A stretch of DNA of 64,000 bases from JAOUEA01 sp963821925 (GTDB taxonomy: Bacteria; Actinomycetota; UBA4738; HRBIN12), in the NCBI GenBank assembly GCA_963821925.1, contig CAWGFO010000010.1, forward strand, positions 62,001 through 126,000, in the 5' to 3' direction. Both the position numbers and the translations under genes were made by a program. The notes under the pieces are model-generated. The model searched no databases. It was not told where the DNA came from and saw only the letters and a list, made by a program, of their open reading frames with translations. Of the stretch, positions 8,080-18,200 are shown in pieces (within the stretch, counting starts at the first letter, position 1; every line of letters begins with the position of its first letter).

Positions 8080-9173
<1,094 letters not shown>

Positions 9174-9177
<4 letters not shown>

Positions 9178-10436
9178 GGAGGACCGTGAGCCGATGGCTC
9201 GCGATCGTCGGGGTGCTGGCGATCGTCGCGGCTGCGTGCAGCAGCGACGACAGCAGCTCGGGCACCACCGACGGTGGCAGCGGGGTCGAACCCGCGAAGA
9301 CCTACAGCGAGATCGGGGCTACCGAGGGTGAGCTGAACCTGATCGCGTGGAACGGCTACACCGAGGACGGATCGGTCGACAAGAACTTCGACTGGATCAC
9401 CCCGTTCGAGGAGCAGTCCGGCTGCAACGTGACGGTGAAGTACGCCGACACGTCGGACGAGATGGTGACGCTGATGCGTCAGGGCGGCGGGGCGACCTAC
9501 GACGGCGTCTCGGCCTCGGGCGACGCGAGCAACCGGCTGATCGCCGGCGGCGACGTGGGCGCGGTGGACCCGAGCCTGTTCCCCGACCTCGCGAACGTGA
9601 TCGCGCCGCTGAGCCCGACCGACGGCACGAACAACGCGCACTACGTGGTCGACGGGAACGTCTACGGCACGCCGTGGATGTACGGCCCGAACTTCCTGAT
9701 GTACAACACGGACGTCGTCAAGCCGGCGCCGACGAGCTGGGACATCACGTTCGAGACCAGCCCTGAACGGCCAGCCGAACCCGTACGCGGGCAAGTTGAC
9801 GGCCTACGACTCGGCGATCTTCATCGCCGACGCGGCGATGTACCTGATGACGCACCAGCCGGACCTCGGCATCACCGACCCGTACGAGCTCACCCAGGAC
9901 CAGCTCGACGCGGCCGTCGATCTGCTGAAGCAGCAGTCGACGATGATCGCAAGTACTGGGCGCTCTACACCGACGAGATCGACGGCTTCGTCGACGGCTC
10001 GATGGTGGCGGGCACCGCGTGGCCGATCAACCTCAGCTACGCCGAGCTCGACGCACCGGTGGACGCGGCACAGCCGACCGAGGGCATGACCGGCTGGGCC
10101 GACACCTGGATGATCTCGGCGAACGCACCGCACCCGAACTGCATGCTCACCTGGATGAACTACTCGCTGGGTGCCGACGTGCAGGCCGAGGTCGAGTACT
10201 GGTACGGCGCGGCGGGCAGCAACACCGAGTCCTGCGCGGCGCTCAAGGATCTGCTCGGCAAGAAGTACGCCGACCTGGCGGACACGCTCCGCTACGGGTA
10301 CTGCGGCGATGCCGACTTCCTGAACTCGCTGTTCCTGTGGAAGACACCGCAGGCCGCCTGCGGCGACGACCGCGGGGACACCTGCATCGACTACTCCGTC
10401 TGGCAGCAGAAGTGGACGGAGATCCGCGGGGCGTAA
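9174..10436 (+). CDS. potD: Polyamine-type substrate-binding lipoprotein (copy 1), frame interrupted twice as read
   Basis: Extracytoplasmic solute receptor of the adjacent ABC importer. The N-terminus is a Sec lipoprotein signal (MRRTVSRWLAIVGVLAIV, lipobox AAAC). The fold is intact in three pieces: to about 9760 in the start frame (ending TSWDITFE), then LNGQPNPYAGKLTAYDS to QQSTMI in the next frame, then KYWALYTDEIDGF to the stop in the original frame. An extra C in the CCC at 9761-9763 and a missing C at about 9948 (ATC-CGC read as ATCGC) restore a continuous protein of about 420 residues. The mature part is unusually Cys-rich for an exported protein. A sequencing error is the likeliest cause. 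Confidence 0.85.
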
Positions 10437-10443
10437 GAGATGT

Positions 10444-10475
10444 CGACCCCGGGGGCCGCGAGGCTCCCGGGGTCG
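10444..10475 (+). terminator. Strong GC hairpin between potD and potB
   Basis: CGACCCCGGG at 10444 is exactly complementary to CCCGGGGTCG at 10466, extended by two inner pairs, with a loop of about 8 bases and a short pyrimidine tract (CTTCTTC) after it. It lies just after the potD stop and before the GTG of potB. It could be a partial terminator or a 3'-end stabiliser that makes the binding protein more abundant than the permeases. Confidence 0.6.
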
Positions 10476-10496
10476 CTTCTTCATGAGGGGGGCGGC

Positions 10497-11393
10497 GTGG
10501 CGAGCGTGACCGAACGGCGGCCGGGCGTCGTCACGCGCACGTCCGCGTTCTTCTTCCGCCACCGGCACGTCCGGCTGGGGCTCACGCTCGGGCTCCCGAT
10601 CCTCTGGTTCCTCGTGATCTACGTCGGGGCGCTCGCGATCCTGTTCGTGTCGGCGTTCTGGAGCCTCGACGTCTTCACGGGCGAGATCGTCCACACGTGG
10701 ACCCTGAAGAACTTCCAGACCTTGCTCGAGGACCCCGTCTACCGCGTGATCACGCTCCGCACCGTGGGGCTCGCCGCGGCGGTGACCGTCACCGACATCG
10801 TGCTCGCGTTCCCGCTCGCGTACTTCGCCGCGCGGCTGGCCTCGAACCGGGCTCGCAACGCGGTGCTGGTGGCCGTCGTGATCCCGCTGTGGGCGAACTA
10901 CCTCGTGCGGGTCTTCGCCTGGAAGCTGATCCTCACGCCCAGCGGGTTCCTTGACCTGGTGGACGCGAGAAGCTCGGCTTCAACCTGCAGCTCGGGAACT
11001 CGAACTGGGCGATCTGGCTGACGTTCACCTACCTGTGGCTGCCGTTCACGATGCTCCCGATCTACGGGGCGCTCGAGCGGGTCCCGAACTCGTACCTCGA
11101 GGCATCGGGTGACCTCGGAGCGAAGGGATGGCTCACGTTCCGCCGCGTGGTCGTTCCCGATGATCATCCCCGGGATCGTGGCGGGCTCGATCTTCTCGTT
11201 CTCGCTCACGCTCGGCGACTACATCGTGCCGAGCCTCGTCGGGAACACGAAGTTCATCGGCAACGTGATCTACGACAGCGTGGGCGTCGCGAACAACATC
11301 CCCTTCGCGGCGGCGTACGCGCTCGTGCCCGTGGCGATCATGGCGATCTACCTGATGCTGGCCAAGCGCGCCGGCGCGTTCGAGGCGTTGTAG
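10497..11393 (+). CDS. potB: Polyamine-type ABC permease PotB (copy 1), frame interrupted twice as read
   Basis: Inner-membrane permease of the importer. The GTG at 10497 is chosen because GAGGGGGG precedes it; an ATG at 10440 would place the hairpin inside the coding region. Reading starts VASVTERRPG, runs through LPILWFLVIYVGALAILF and VIPLWANYLVRVFAWKLIL to GFLDLVDA, shifts frame near 10967 (one G probably missing), continues EKLGFNLQLGNSNWAIWLTF to the EASGDLGAKGW coupling helix, shifts back near 11157 (extra C in CCC) and ends FSLTLGDYIVPS to AGAFEAL. The corrected protein is about 298 residues with six helices and the EAA loop. Confidence 0.85.
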
Positions 11394-11395
11394 CG

Positions 11396-12268
11396 ATGGA
11401 ATCGAGGACGGCGCGGTTCTTGATCAAGGCCGGCTCGGTGATCGCGATGCTGTTCCTCTACGTGCCGCTCGCTCTGGTCGTGGTCTACAGCTTCAACGCG
11501 AGCGTCGGCCAGAAGTGGCCGATCGAGGAGTTCACGACGAAGTACTGGACCCTGGCCTGGAAGAGCCCCGACGTCCGTGAAGCGCTCACCAACTCCACGA
11601 TCGTCGCGACGATGGCCACGATCCTCGCCCTCGTCCTCGGAAGCCTCGCGGCGTTCGCCGTCCACCGGTTCCGATTCTTCGGGCGGAACGCGGTCTCGCT
11701 CTTCCTCGTGCTCCCGATCGCCTTGCCCGGGATCGTCACCGCGATCGCGCTGAACGCGTCGATCAACAACCTCGGCATCACGTTCAGCCTGTGGACGATC
11801 ATGATCGGCCACGCGACCTTCTGCATCGTGGTCGTCTACAACAACGTGATCGCTCGGCTGCGCCGCACGCCCGGATCGCTCGTCGAGGCCTCGATGGACC
11901 TCGGGGCGAACGGGTGGCAGACCTTCCGGATGGTGACGTTCCCGGCGATACGGACGGCGATCGTCGCCGGGGCGCTGCTCGCGTTCGCGCTGTCGTTCGA
12001 CGAGATCGTGGTGACGAACTTCGTCTCGGGCACCGAGCTCACGATCCCGAAGTTCATCTTCAACAACCTGCGTCAGCCGAGGAACCGACCGATCATCAAC
12101 GTGGTGGCGGTCGGCGTGACGGTCGCGATGTTGATCCCGGTCTACATCGCGCAACGGATCGCAGGGGGCGGGGCCGACATCGCGACGCCGACGCCGCCCG
12201 GCCGACGCGAGGGACCGACCGACACGGTGACGGCCGCAGCCGCCGCGCAATCCAGCCAGGGCGCCTAG
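11396..12268 (+). CDS. potC: Polyamine-type ABC permease PotC (copy 1)
   Basis: Second membrane subunit of the importer, 290 residues, with six hydrophobic segments. The cytoplasmic EAA coupling loop is EASMDLGANGWQTFRMVTFP and the conserved FALSFDEIVVTNFVSG follows, as in PotC. The ATG lies two bases after the potB stop. The C-terminus ends in an Ala/Thr/Pro-rich tail of about 35 residues. Its stop overlaps, in convergent orientation, the stop of the proteasome activator gene by a few bases. Confidence 0.92.
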   Translation: MESRTARFLIKAGSVIAMLFLYVPLALVVVYSFNASVGQKWPIEEFTTKYWTLAWKSPDVREALTNSTIVATMATILALVLGSLAAFAVHRFRFFGRNAVSLFLVLPIALPGIVTAIALNASINNLGITFSLWTIMIGHATFCIVVVYNNVIARLRRTPGSLVEASMDLGANGWQTFRMVTFPAIRTAIVAGALLAFALSFDEIVVTNFVSGTELTIPKFIFNNLRQPRNRPIINVVAVGVTVAMLIPVYIAQRIAGGGADIATPTPPGRREGPTDTVTAAAAAQSSQGA

Positions 12269-12777
12269 AGGTACGTTCCGCCGCGCTGCGGTGGCCCGTC
12301 CTGCGACTCGGAGGCGTCCGGGTTCTGCGGCAGCAGCCCCCGGCGCTTGATCTCCTCGAACTGCGCCCGCGCGGCCGCCTGCTGCGCGAACATCGCGGCC
12401 TGGATCCCGTGGAACAGGCCCTCGAGCCAGCCCACGAGCTGGGCCTGGGCGACGCGGATCTCGGACTCGCTCGGCACCCCTTCGAGCGGCGGGGCGAGCT
12501 CGCCGAGCTCCTGCTTCAGGTCGTCGGAGAGCACTTCGGAGAGCTCGCTCACGGCCCGCTGGTAGATGTCCGCGAGGCGCTTGCGGCCCGACTCGTCGAG
12601 CGACGCCTGACGGGTCTCGTCGAGGAGCTCGCGCACCATGCTCGCGATCCGCAGGAGCTTCGCGGGCTCGGTGATCGTCTCCTGTGGCGGGCCTTCGTCG
12701 GGCACGGGCATGTCCTGGGGCTCGATCGGGATCGCCTGCACGGCGTCGTCGCTCGGCGCCTCGGGTTCGGTGCTCAT
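12265..12777 (-). CDS. bpa: Bacterial proteasome activator (Bpa family)
   Basis: ATP-independent ring-forming activator that opens the 20S proteasome gate and feeds unfolded proteins to it. The 170-residue protein matches the family in AKLLRIASMVRELLDETR and RVAQAQLVGWLEGLFHGIQA, followed by AMFAQQAAARAQFEEIKRRG. It ends with G-T-Y-L, close to the GQYL terminus that docks into the alpha-ring pockets. The N-terminal 35 residues are acidic and Pro-rich, probably disordered. This is a strong marker of an actinobacterial proteasome, although no proteasome subunit gene lies in the window. It stands alone, convergent with potC. Confidence 0.9.
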   Translation of the reverse strand: MSTEPEAPSDDAVQAIPIEPQDMPVPDEGPPQETITEPAKLLRIASMVRELLDETRQASLDESGRKRLADIYQRAVSELSEVLSDDLKQELGELAPPLEGVPSESEIRVAQAQLVGWLEGLFHGIQAAMFAQQAAARAQFEEIKRRGLLPQNPDASESQDGPPQRGGTYL

Positions 12778-12821
12778 GGCCGACAACCTAGCAGCACCGG
12801 TTCGGAGCGCCCGGCCCCCGC

Positions 12822-14171
12822 TCAGCCGCCGAGGTTCCGGATCAGCAGCGCTTCCGCGAGCGCGAGCCGTTCGAGGTCGCCCAGGTCCACGCTCTCGTCG
12901 ATCGAGTGGTAGTTCGAGCGCTCGTCGCCGGCCCCGATGATCAGCACCGCCATCCCCGGGAACGTCTCGGCGAGCATCGGCACGAGCGGGATCGAGCCGC
13001 CGCTGCCGATCTCGACCACGTCGGCCTCGAAGGCCTGGGCGAGCGCGTCGCGGCAGGCCGCGAAGGCGTCGGTGGTGGTGTCGACCAGGTAGCCCTGCCC
13101 GGCCTCGTCGGCCTCGATCTCGACACGCACGCCCCAGGGCGCGGCCTCGCGGAGATGGGCGACGAGGGCATCGCGGCCGGCGACCGGATCGTCGCCGGGC
13201 GCGAGCCGGAGCGACACCCGGGCGCTCGCGGTCGGCACGATCTGGTTCGAGGAGCCGGCGACCGGCGGCGCATCGAACCCGAGGACGTTCACGGCGGGCT
13301 TCGACAGCAACCGGTCGGCCAGGCTGCCCGAACCGATCAGACGGACCGAGTCGAAGACCCTGGACTCCTCCCGGAACTCGTCCTCGGGGACCTGCATGCC
13401 CGTCCACTCGAAGCTGTGCAGCCCTCGGATCGCGACGTTGCCGTCGTCGTCGTGGAGCGTGGCGATCATGCGGGCGAGCGCGGTGATCGCGTCGGGGATC
13501 GGCCCGCCGTTCGCGCCGCTGTGCTGCGCGATCGGCAGGACGCTCACCGTCACCCGGCAGTCGGTCACCCCGCGCACGCTCGTGCCGATCGTGGGCACGC
13601 CGGTGCGGTAGTTGCCACCGTCGGCCACGATCGCGACGTCGGCCTTCAGCAGGTCGCCCTGCCCGCGGACGAGGTCGGGGAGGTGCTCGGTCGAGCACTC
13701 CTCCTCGCCCTCGACGACGATCTTCACCGTCACCGGGAGCGGCGCGCCGTCGTGGGCGTCCAGCGCCCGGAGCGCGGCCGCGTGCACCGCGATCCCGGCC
13801 TTGTCGTCGGCGGCGCCGCGGCCATACAAGCGACCGTCGCGGATCTCGGGGGCGAACGGCCCGGTCGTCCACGCGGCCGGGTCGCCCTCGGGCTGCACGT
13901 CGTGGTGCGCGTACAGGAGGATCGTGGGCGCGCCCTCGGGCCCGGGGATCTCCGCGAACACGGCCGGGTGACCGTCGCCCAGCTCGATCAGGCGGGCTCC
14001 GGCGGCGCCCGCGGCGGCGAGGATGTCGCGGGTGAGCTCGGCGCTCGCCCGCACGTGCGCAGGGTCGTACCCCGGATAGCCGATCGAGGGGATCGCGACG
14101 AGCCGGGAGAGCTCGTCGATCGTGCGGGGCATGTCGTCGGAGACCTTCGTGCGGAGCGCGTTCGTGTCCAT
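12822..14171 (-). CDS. M20 family metallopeptidase / dipeptidase
   Basis: Cytoplasmic di-zinc peptidase that probably cleaves dipeptides or deacylates amino-acid derivatives. The 449-residue protein shows the M20 metal and catalytic motifs in order: LLYAHHDVQP (His ligand and Asp), GRGAADDKAG (bridging Asp), VEGEEECST (catalytic Glu-Glu), a central dimerisation domain containing SVLPIAQHSGANGG, and a late SIDESVDL with YHSID as the final His ligand. No signal peptide is seen. It sits between bpa and the DHOD-like gene with gaps of 44 and 72 bases, so it may be monocistronic. The substrate cannot be told from the sequence. Confidence 0.9.
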   Translation of the reverse strand: MDTNALRTKVSDDMPRTIDELSRLVAIPSIGYPGYDPAHVRASAELTRDILAAAGAAGARLIELGDGHPAVFAEIPGPEGAPTILLYAHHDVQPEGDPAAWTTGPFAPEIRDGRLYGRGAADDKAGIAVHAAALRALDAHDGAPLPVTVKIVVEGEEECSTEHLPDLVRGQGDLLKADVAIVADGGNYRTGVPTIGTSVRGVTDCRVTVSVLPIAQHSGANGGPIPDAITALARMIATLHDDDGNVAIRGLHSFEWTGMQVPEDEFREESRVFDSVRLIGSGSLADRLLSKPAVNVLGFDAPPVAGSSNQIVPTASARVSLRLAPGDDPVAGRDALVAHLREAAPWGVRVEIEADEAGQGYLVDTTTDAFAACRDALAQAFEADVVEIGSGGSIPLVPMLAETFPGMAVLIIGAGDERSNYHSIDESVDLGDLERLALAEALLIRNLGG

Positions 14172-14243
14172 GGCCGGGCACGATACCGAAGACGGAAGCG
14201 AGACCGCCGGGCCACGGGCACCGGCCCGGCGGGGCTCGCCGCT

Positions 14244-15287
14244 CTAGGCCCGGAGCTCGCCCTCGGGCTCGGCCATCCGCCAGTCGTACGGGCTCACGAA
14301 CGACGTGACGAGCTGTGCGTAGTTCGCGCGCGCGTACGCCACCGGGTTCGGGATGTTCTGCTGGCTCATCGAGCCCTTCAGCTGCTCGACGCTCTCGTAC
14401 TCGTGCTCCTCGAGCCAGGTCTCGACGTCGCGGAGCACCGTGGCGAGGTGATCGGGCCCCTCGTGGAGCAGCGCCGAGGCCATCATCGCGACGTCGGCAC
14501 CGGCGAGGAGGACCTTCAGCACGTCGGCGCCCGAGTGCACGCCGGTGGTCGCCGCGATCGAGGCGTGCACGTGGCCGCGGAGGATCGCGATCCAGCGGAG
14601 CGGGAGCCGCAGTTCGTCGGGCGTCGACAGGTGCAGCGACGGATCGACCCGAAGCTCCTCGAGGTCGATGTCGGGCTGCATGAACCGGTTGAACAACACC
14701 AGCCCGTCGGCGCCGGCCGCGACCAGTCGGTGCGCCATGTGGCCCACCGACGAGAAGAACGGTCCGATCTTCACGGCGAGCGGGATCGTGATCTCGGCGC
14801 GCACGGCCTCGACGAGTTCCACGTAGCGCTCCTCGACGGCGTCGCTCGTCTCCTCGGGGTCTGCCGCGATGAAGTACACGTTCAGCTCGAGCGCGTCGGC
14901 GCCGGCCTCCTGGATCCGCTTCGCGTGCCCGATCCAGCCGCCGATCGTGATGCCGTTCAGGCTCCCGATCACGGGGATCTCGAGCTCGCGCTTCGTCTCC
15001 TCCAGGTGATGGAGGTAGGTCTCGGTACCCGTCGTGTAGTCGCCGAGCTCCGGCAGGTACGTGAGCGCCTCGGCGAAGCTCTGGGATCCCACCTCGAGCG
15101 CGCCGTCGAGTTGGATCTCGTCGTGCTCGATCTGCTCCTCGAAGAGCGAGGGGAGCACGACCGCGGCGGCGCCCGCGTCCTGCATCCGTCGCAGGGTGTC
15201 GATCCGCTGGCCCATCGGCGAGGCCGAGGGGACCACCGGGTTCCGGAGCTCGAGCCCCAGGTAATGGGTGCGAAGGTCCACGCTCAT
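14244..15287 (-). CDS. Dihydroorotate-dehydrogenase-like FMN protein linked to PFOR
   Basis: FMN-barrel protein of the DHOD-like subgroup, often found beside pyruvate:ferredoxin oxidoreductase. The 347-residue sequence starts MSVDLRTHYLGLELRNPVVPSASPM and has NGITIGGWIGHAKRIQEAGADALELNVYF split over the typical FMN-binding strands, then AVKIGPFFSSVGHMA and TTGVHSGADVLKVLLAGADV. The active loop reads ELNVYFI rather than N-x-S-C/S-P-N, so it is unlikely to oxidise dihydroorotate like PyrD. Its start overlaps the nifJ stop (ATGA), so the two are co-translated. A redox role with ferredoxin is an inference from this coupling. Confidence 0.8.
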   Translation of the reverse strand: MSVDLRTHYLGLELRNPVVPSASPMGQRIDTLRRMQDAGAAAVVLPSLFEEQIEHDEIQLDGALEVGSQSFAEALTYLPELGDYTTGTETYLHHLEETKRELEIPVIGSLNGITIGGWIGHAKRIQEAGADALELNVYFIAADPEETSDAVEERYVELVEAVRAEITIPLAVKIGPFFSSVGHMAHRLVAAGADGLVLFNRFMQPDIDLEELRVDPSLHLSTPDELRLPLRWIAILRGHVHASIAATTGVHSGADVLKVLLAGADVAMMASALLHEGPDHLATVLRDVETWLEEHEYESVEQLKGSMSQQNIPNPVAYARANYAQLVTSFVSPYDWRMAEPEGELRA

Positions 15288-18200
15288 GTCGCCTCTCCCT
15301 CCTCACGGGCGTCGATACCGCCGGGCGCCTCCTCGTGTGCGCTCCCGCGCTCGATCCCGGCGGTCTGCTCGTACAGGTGCCAGCGCGCGTCGACGTCGTC
15401 CTGCGCGCGCCGCATCAGCATGTCGGCCCGATCGGGGTCGGTGCGCCGAAGCATCGCGTAGCGCGCCTCCTGGTCGGTGAACGCCGTCAGCGGGATCGTC
15501 GGCTTCTTGCTGTCGAGGTGGAAGGGGTGCTCACCGGCCTCGGCGGCCGCCGGGTCGAACCGCCACAGCGGCCAGTAGCCCGAGGCCACGGCCTCCTTCT
15601 GGTGGCTCATCCCGGTCGACATGTCGATCCCGTGCGCGATGCAGTGGCTGTACGCGATCACGAGCGACGGCCCGCGGTGGGCCTCGGCCTCGGCGAGCAC
15701 CTTCACCGTGTGCGGCATGTCGGCACCCATCGCGATCTGGCCGACGTAGACGTCGCCGTAGGCGGTCGCGATCATCCCGAGGTCCTTCTTGCCGCCGGAC
15801 TTGCCCGCCGCCGCGAACTTGGCGACCGCTCCGCGGGCGGTCGACTTCGATGCCTGGCCGCCCGTGTTCGAGTAGACCTCGGTGTCGAGCACCAGGACGT
15901 TCACGTCGCGGCCGGTCGCGAGCACGTGGTCGAGCCCGCCGAACCCGATGTCGTAGGCCCAGCCGTCGCCGCCCACGATCCAGACGCTCGTCGGGACGAG
16001 GGCGTCCGCCGCGGCCAGCAGGTCGGGGATCCGCGGATCCACGACGTGGACGATCCGGTCGCGGAGCTGGCCGAGGCGCAGCCGCTGGAGCGCGATCGCC
16101 TCGTCGTCGCGGGCCGTCATCCCGTCGAGGAGACCCCGCACGAGGCCCTCGCCGAGGTCGGGCTCCATCGCCTCCAGCAGGTTCGCGGCCAGGTCGGCCT
16201 TCGCGTCGAGTGCGAGCCGCATCCCGAGGCCGAACTCCGCGTTGTCCTCGAACAGCGAGTTAGACCACGCCGGCCCGCGCCCGTCGGGCCCGACGGCCCA
16301 CGGCGTGGTCGGGAGGTTGCCGCCGTAGATCGACGAGCAGCCCGTGGCGTTCGCGACCAGGAGCCGGTCGCCGACCTGCTGCGTGAGCACCTTCAGGTAG
16401 GGCGTCTCGCCGCAGCCCGCGCACGCCCCCGAGTACTCGAAGAGGGGCCGGAGCTGCTGCGAGCCCTTCACGGTGTCGGCCCGGACGTCGCTGCGGGCCG
16501 GATCGGGGATCGTCAGGAAGAAGTCGAACCACGCGCGCTCGTCGTCGAGGTGCTCGTCCTTCGGGCACATGTCGATCGACTTGTGCTTGACCTCCTCCTT
16601 GCTGCGGGCGGGGCACACGTCGACGCAGATCCCGCAGCCGGTGCAGTCGTCGGGCGCGACCTGGATCGTCATCAGCCGCCCGGGATGGTCGCGGTCCTTC
16701 CAGTCCTTCGTCTTGAACCCGACCGGGCCGCCCTCGGCCGCGGCGGGCTCGAACACCTTCATGCGGATCGCCGCGTGGGGGCAGACCAGGGCGCACTTCG
16801 CGCAGTCGATGCAGATCGCCGGGTCCCACACCGGGATCTCGCGCGCGATGCTGCGCTTCTCCCATCGGGCGGTATCGGTCGGGAACGTCCCGTCGACGGG
16901 GAGCGCGCTCACTGGCAGGAGGTCCCCCTCGCCCGCGATCATCGCAGCGGTCACCCGCTGGACGAAGTCCGGCGCGTCCGCGGACACGGCGGGGAGCATC
17001 GGCGGACCCTCGCCGGCCTCGGCGGGGATCGCCACCTCGTGGAGGGCCGCGATCGCGCCGTCGACGGCGGCGAAGTTCCGCGTGAGCACCGTCTCGCCGC
17101 GCTTGCCGTACGTCTTCACGATCGCGGCCTTGATCGCGGACACGGCCTCGTCCGGCGGCAGGATGTCGGCGATCGCGAAGAAGCAGGTCTGCAGCACCGT
17201 GTTCACGCGCGTGCCGAGGCCGGCCTCCTTCGCGACCCGGTAGCCGTCGACCACGAACATCCGCAGGTGCTTGTCGACGATGTGCCGGCGGGTGGCCTCG
17301 GGCAGGTGCTCCCACACCTCGTCCGGCCCGTACGGGCTGTTCAGCAGGAAGGTCGCGCCCTCGGCCGCGACCGAGAGCACGTCGGCACGCTCGAGCCGCT
17401 CGAACTGGTGCACCGCGACGACGTTCGCCGACCGGATCAGGTAGGTGGAGCGGATCGGACGCGGTCCGAACCGCAGGTGCGAGACCGTGAGCCCCCCGGC
17501 CTTCTTCGAGTCGTAGACGAAGTACCCCTGGGCGTGGAGGTCCGTTCCCTCGCCGATGATCTTGATCGTGTTCTTGTTCGCGCTGACGGTGCCGTCGCTC
17601 CCCAGCCCGAAGAACACCGCGCGCACGACGTCGGGATCCTCGGTGTCGAAGTCCGGATCCACGGGCAGGCTCAGGCGCGTCACGTCGTCGGTGATGCCCA
17701 CCGTGAAGTGGTTCACGGGTTCGAGCGCCGCCAGCTCCTCGAGGGCCGCCTTGGCCATCGCCGGCGTGAACTCCTTCGACGACAGGCCGTAGCGACCGCC
17801 GAGCACGCGCGGCAAGCCACCCGCGAACCGCGCGCGCCCGGCGGACGTCTCTTCGGCCAGGGACGTGACCACGTCCTGGTACAGCGGTTCGCCCGGCGCC
17901 CCGGGCTCCTTCGTGCGGTCCAGCACCGCGATGCCGCGCACCGATTCGGGGAGCGCGGCCACGAGCGCCTCGGCCGAGAACGGCCGGAACAGCCGGACCT
18001 TGACGAGCCCGACGCGGTCGCCGCGCTCGATCATCGCCTCGACGGCCTCCTCGGCGGCGCCGACGCCCGACCCCATCAAGATCAGTACGCGCTCGGCCTC
18101 GGGGTGCCCGACGTAGTCGAACAGTCGGTGGGGACGCCCGGTGCGCGCGGCGAGTCGGTCCATCGCCGCCTGCACCAGGTCGGGGACCGCCGCGTACCAC

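Noticed and set aside
9761..9948. Programmed ribosomal frameshifting in potD
   Set aside because: No slippery heptamer or downstream structure was seen. Two opposite one-base shifts at homopolymers, repeated in unrelated genes, fit consensus errors better.
10440..10496. ATG at 10440 as the start of potB
   Set aside because: It would place the strong hairpin inside the coding sequence; the GTG at 10497 has a GAGGGGGG ribosome site and starts a normal permease N-terminus.
12906..15461. 851-codon plus-strand open frame opposite the M20 peptidase and DHOD-like genes
   Set aside because: It is a shadow of third-position GC bias, covered by two clear minus-strand genes.
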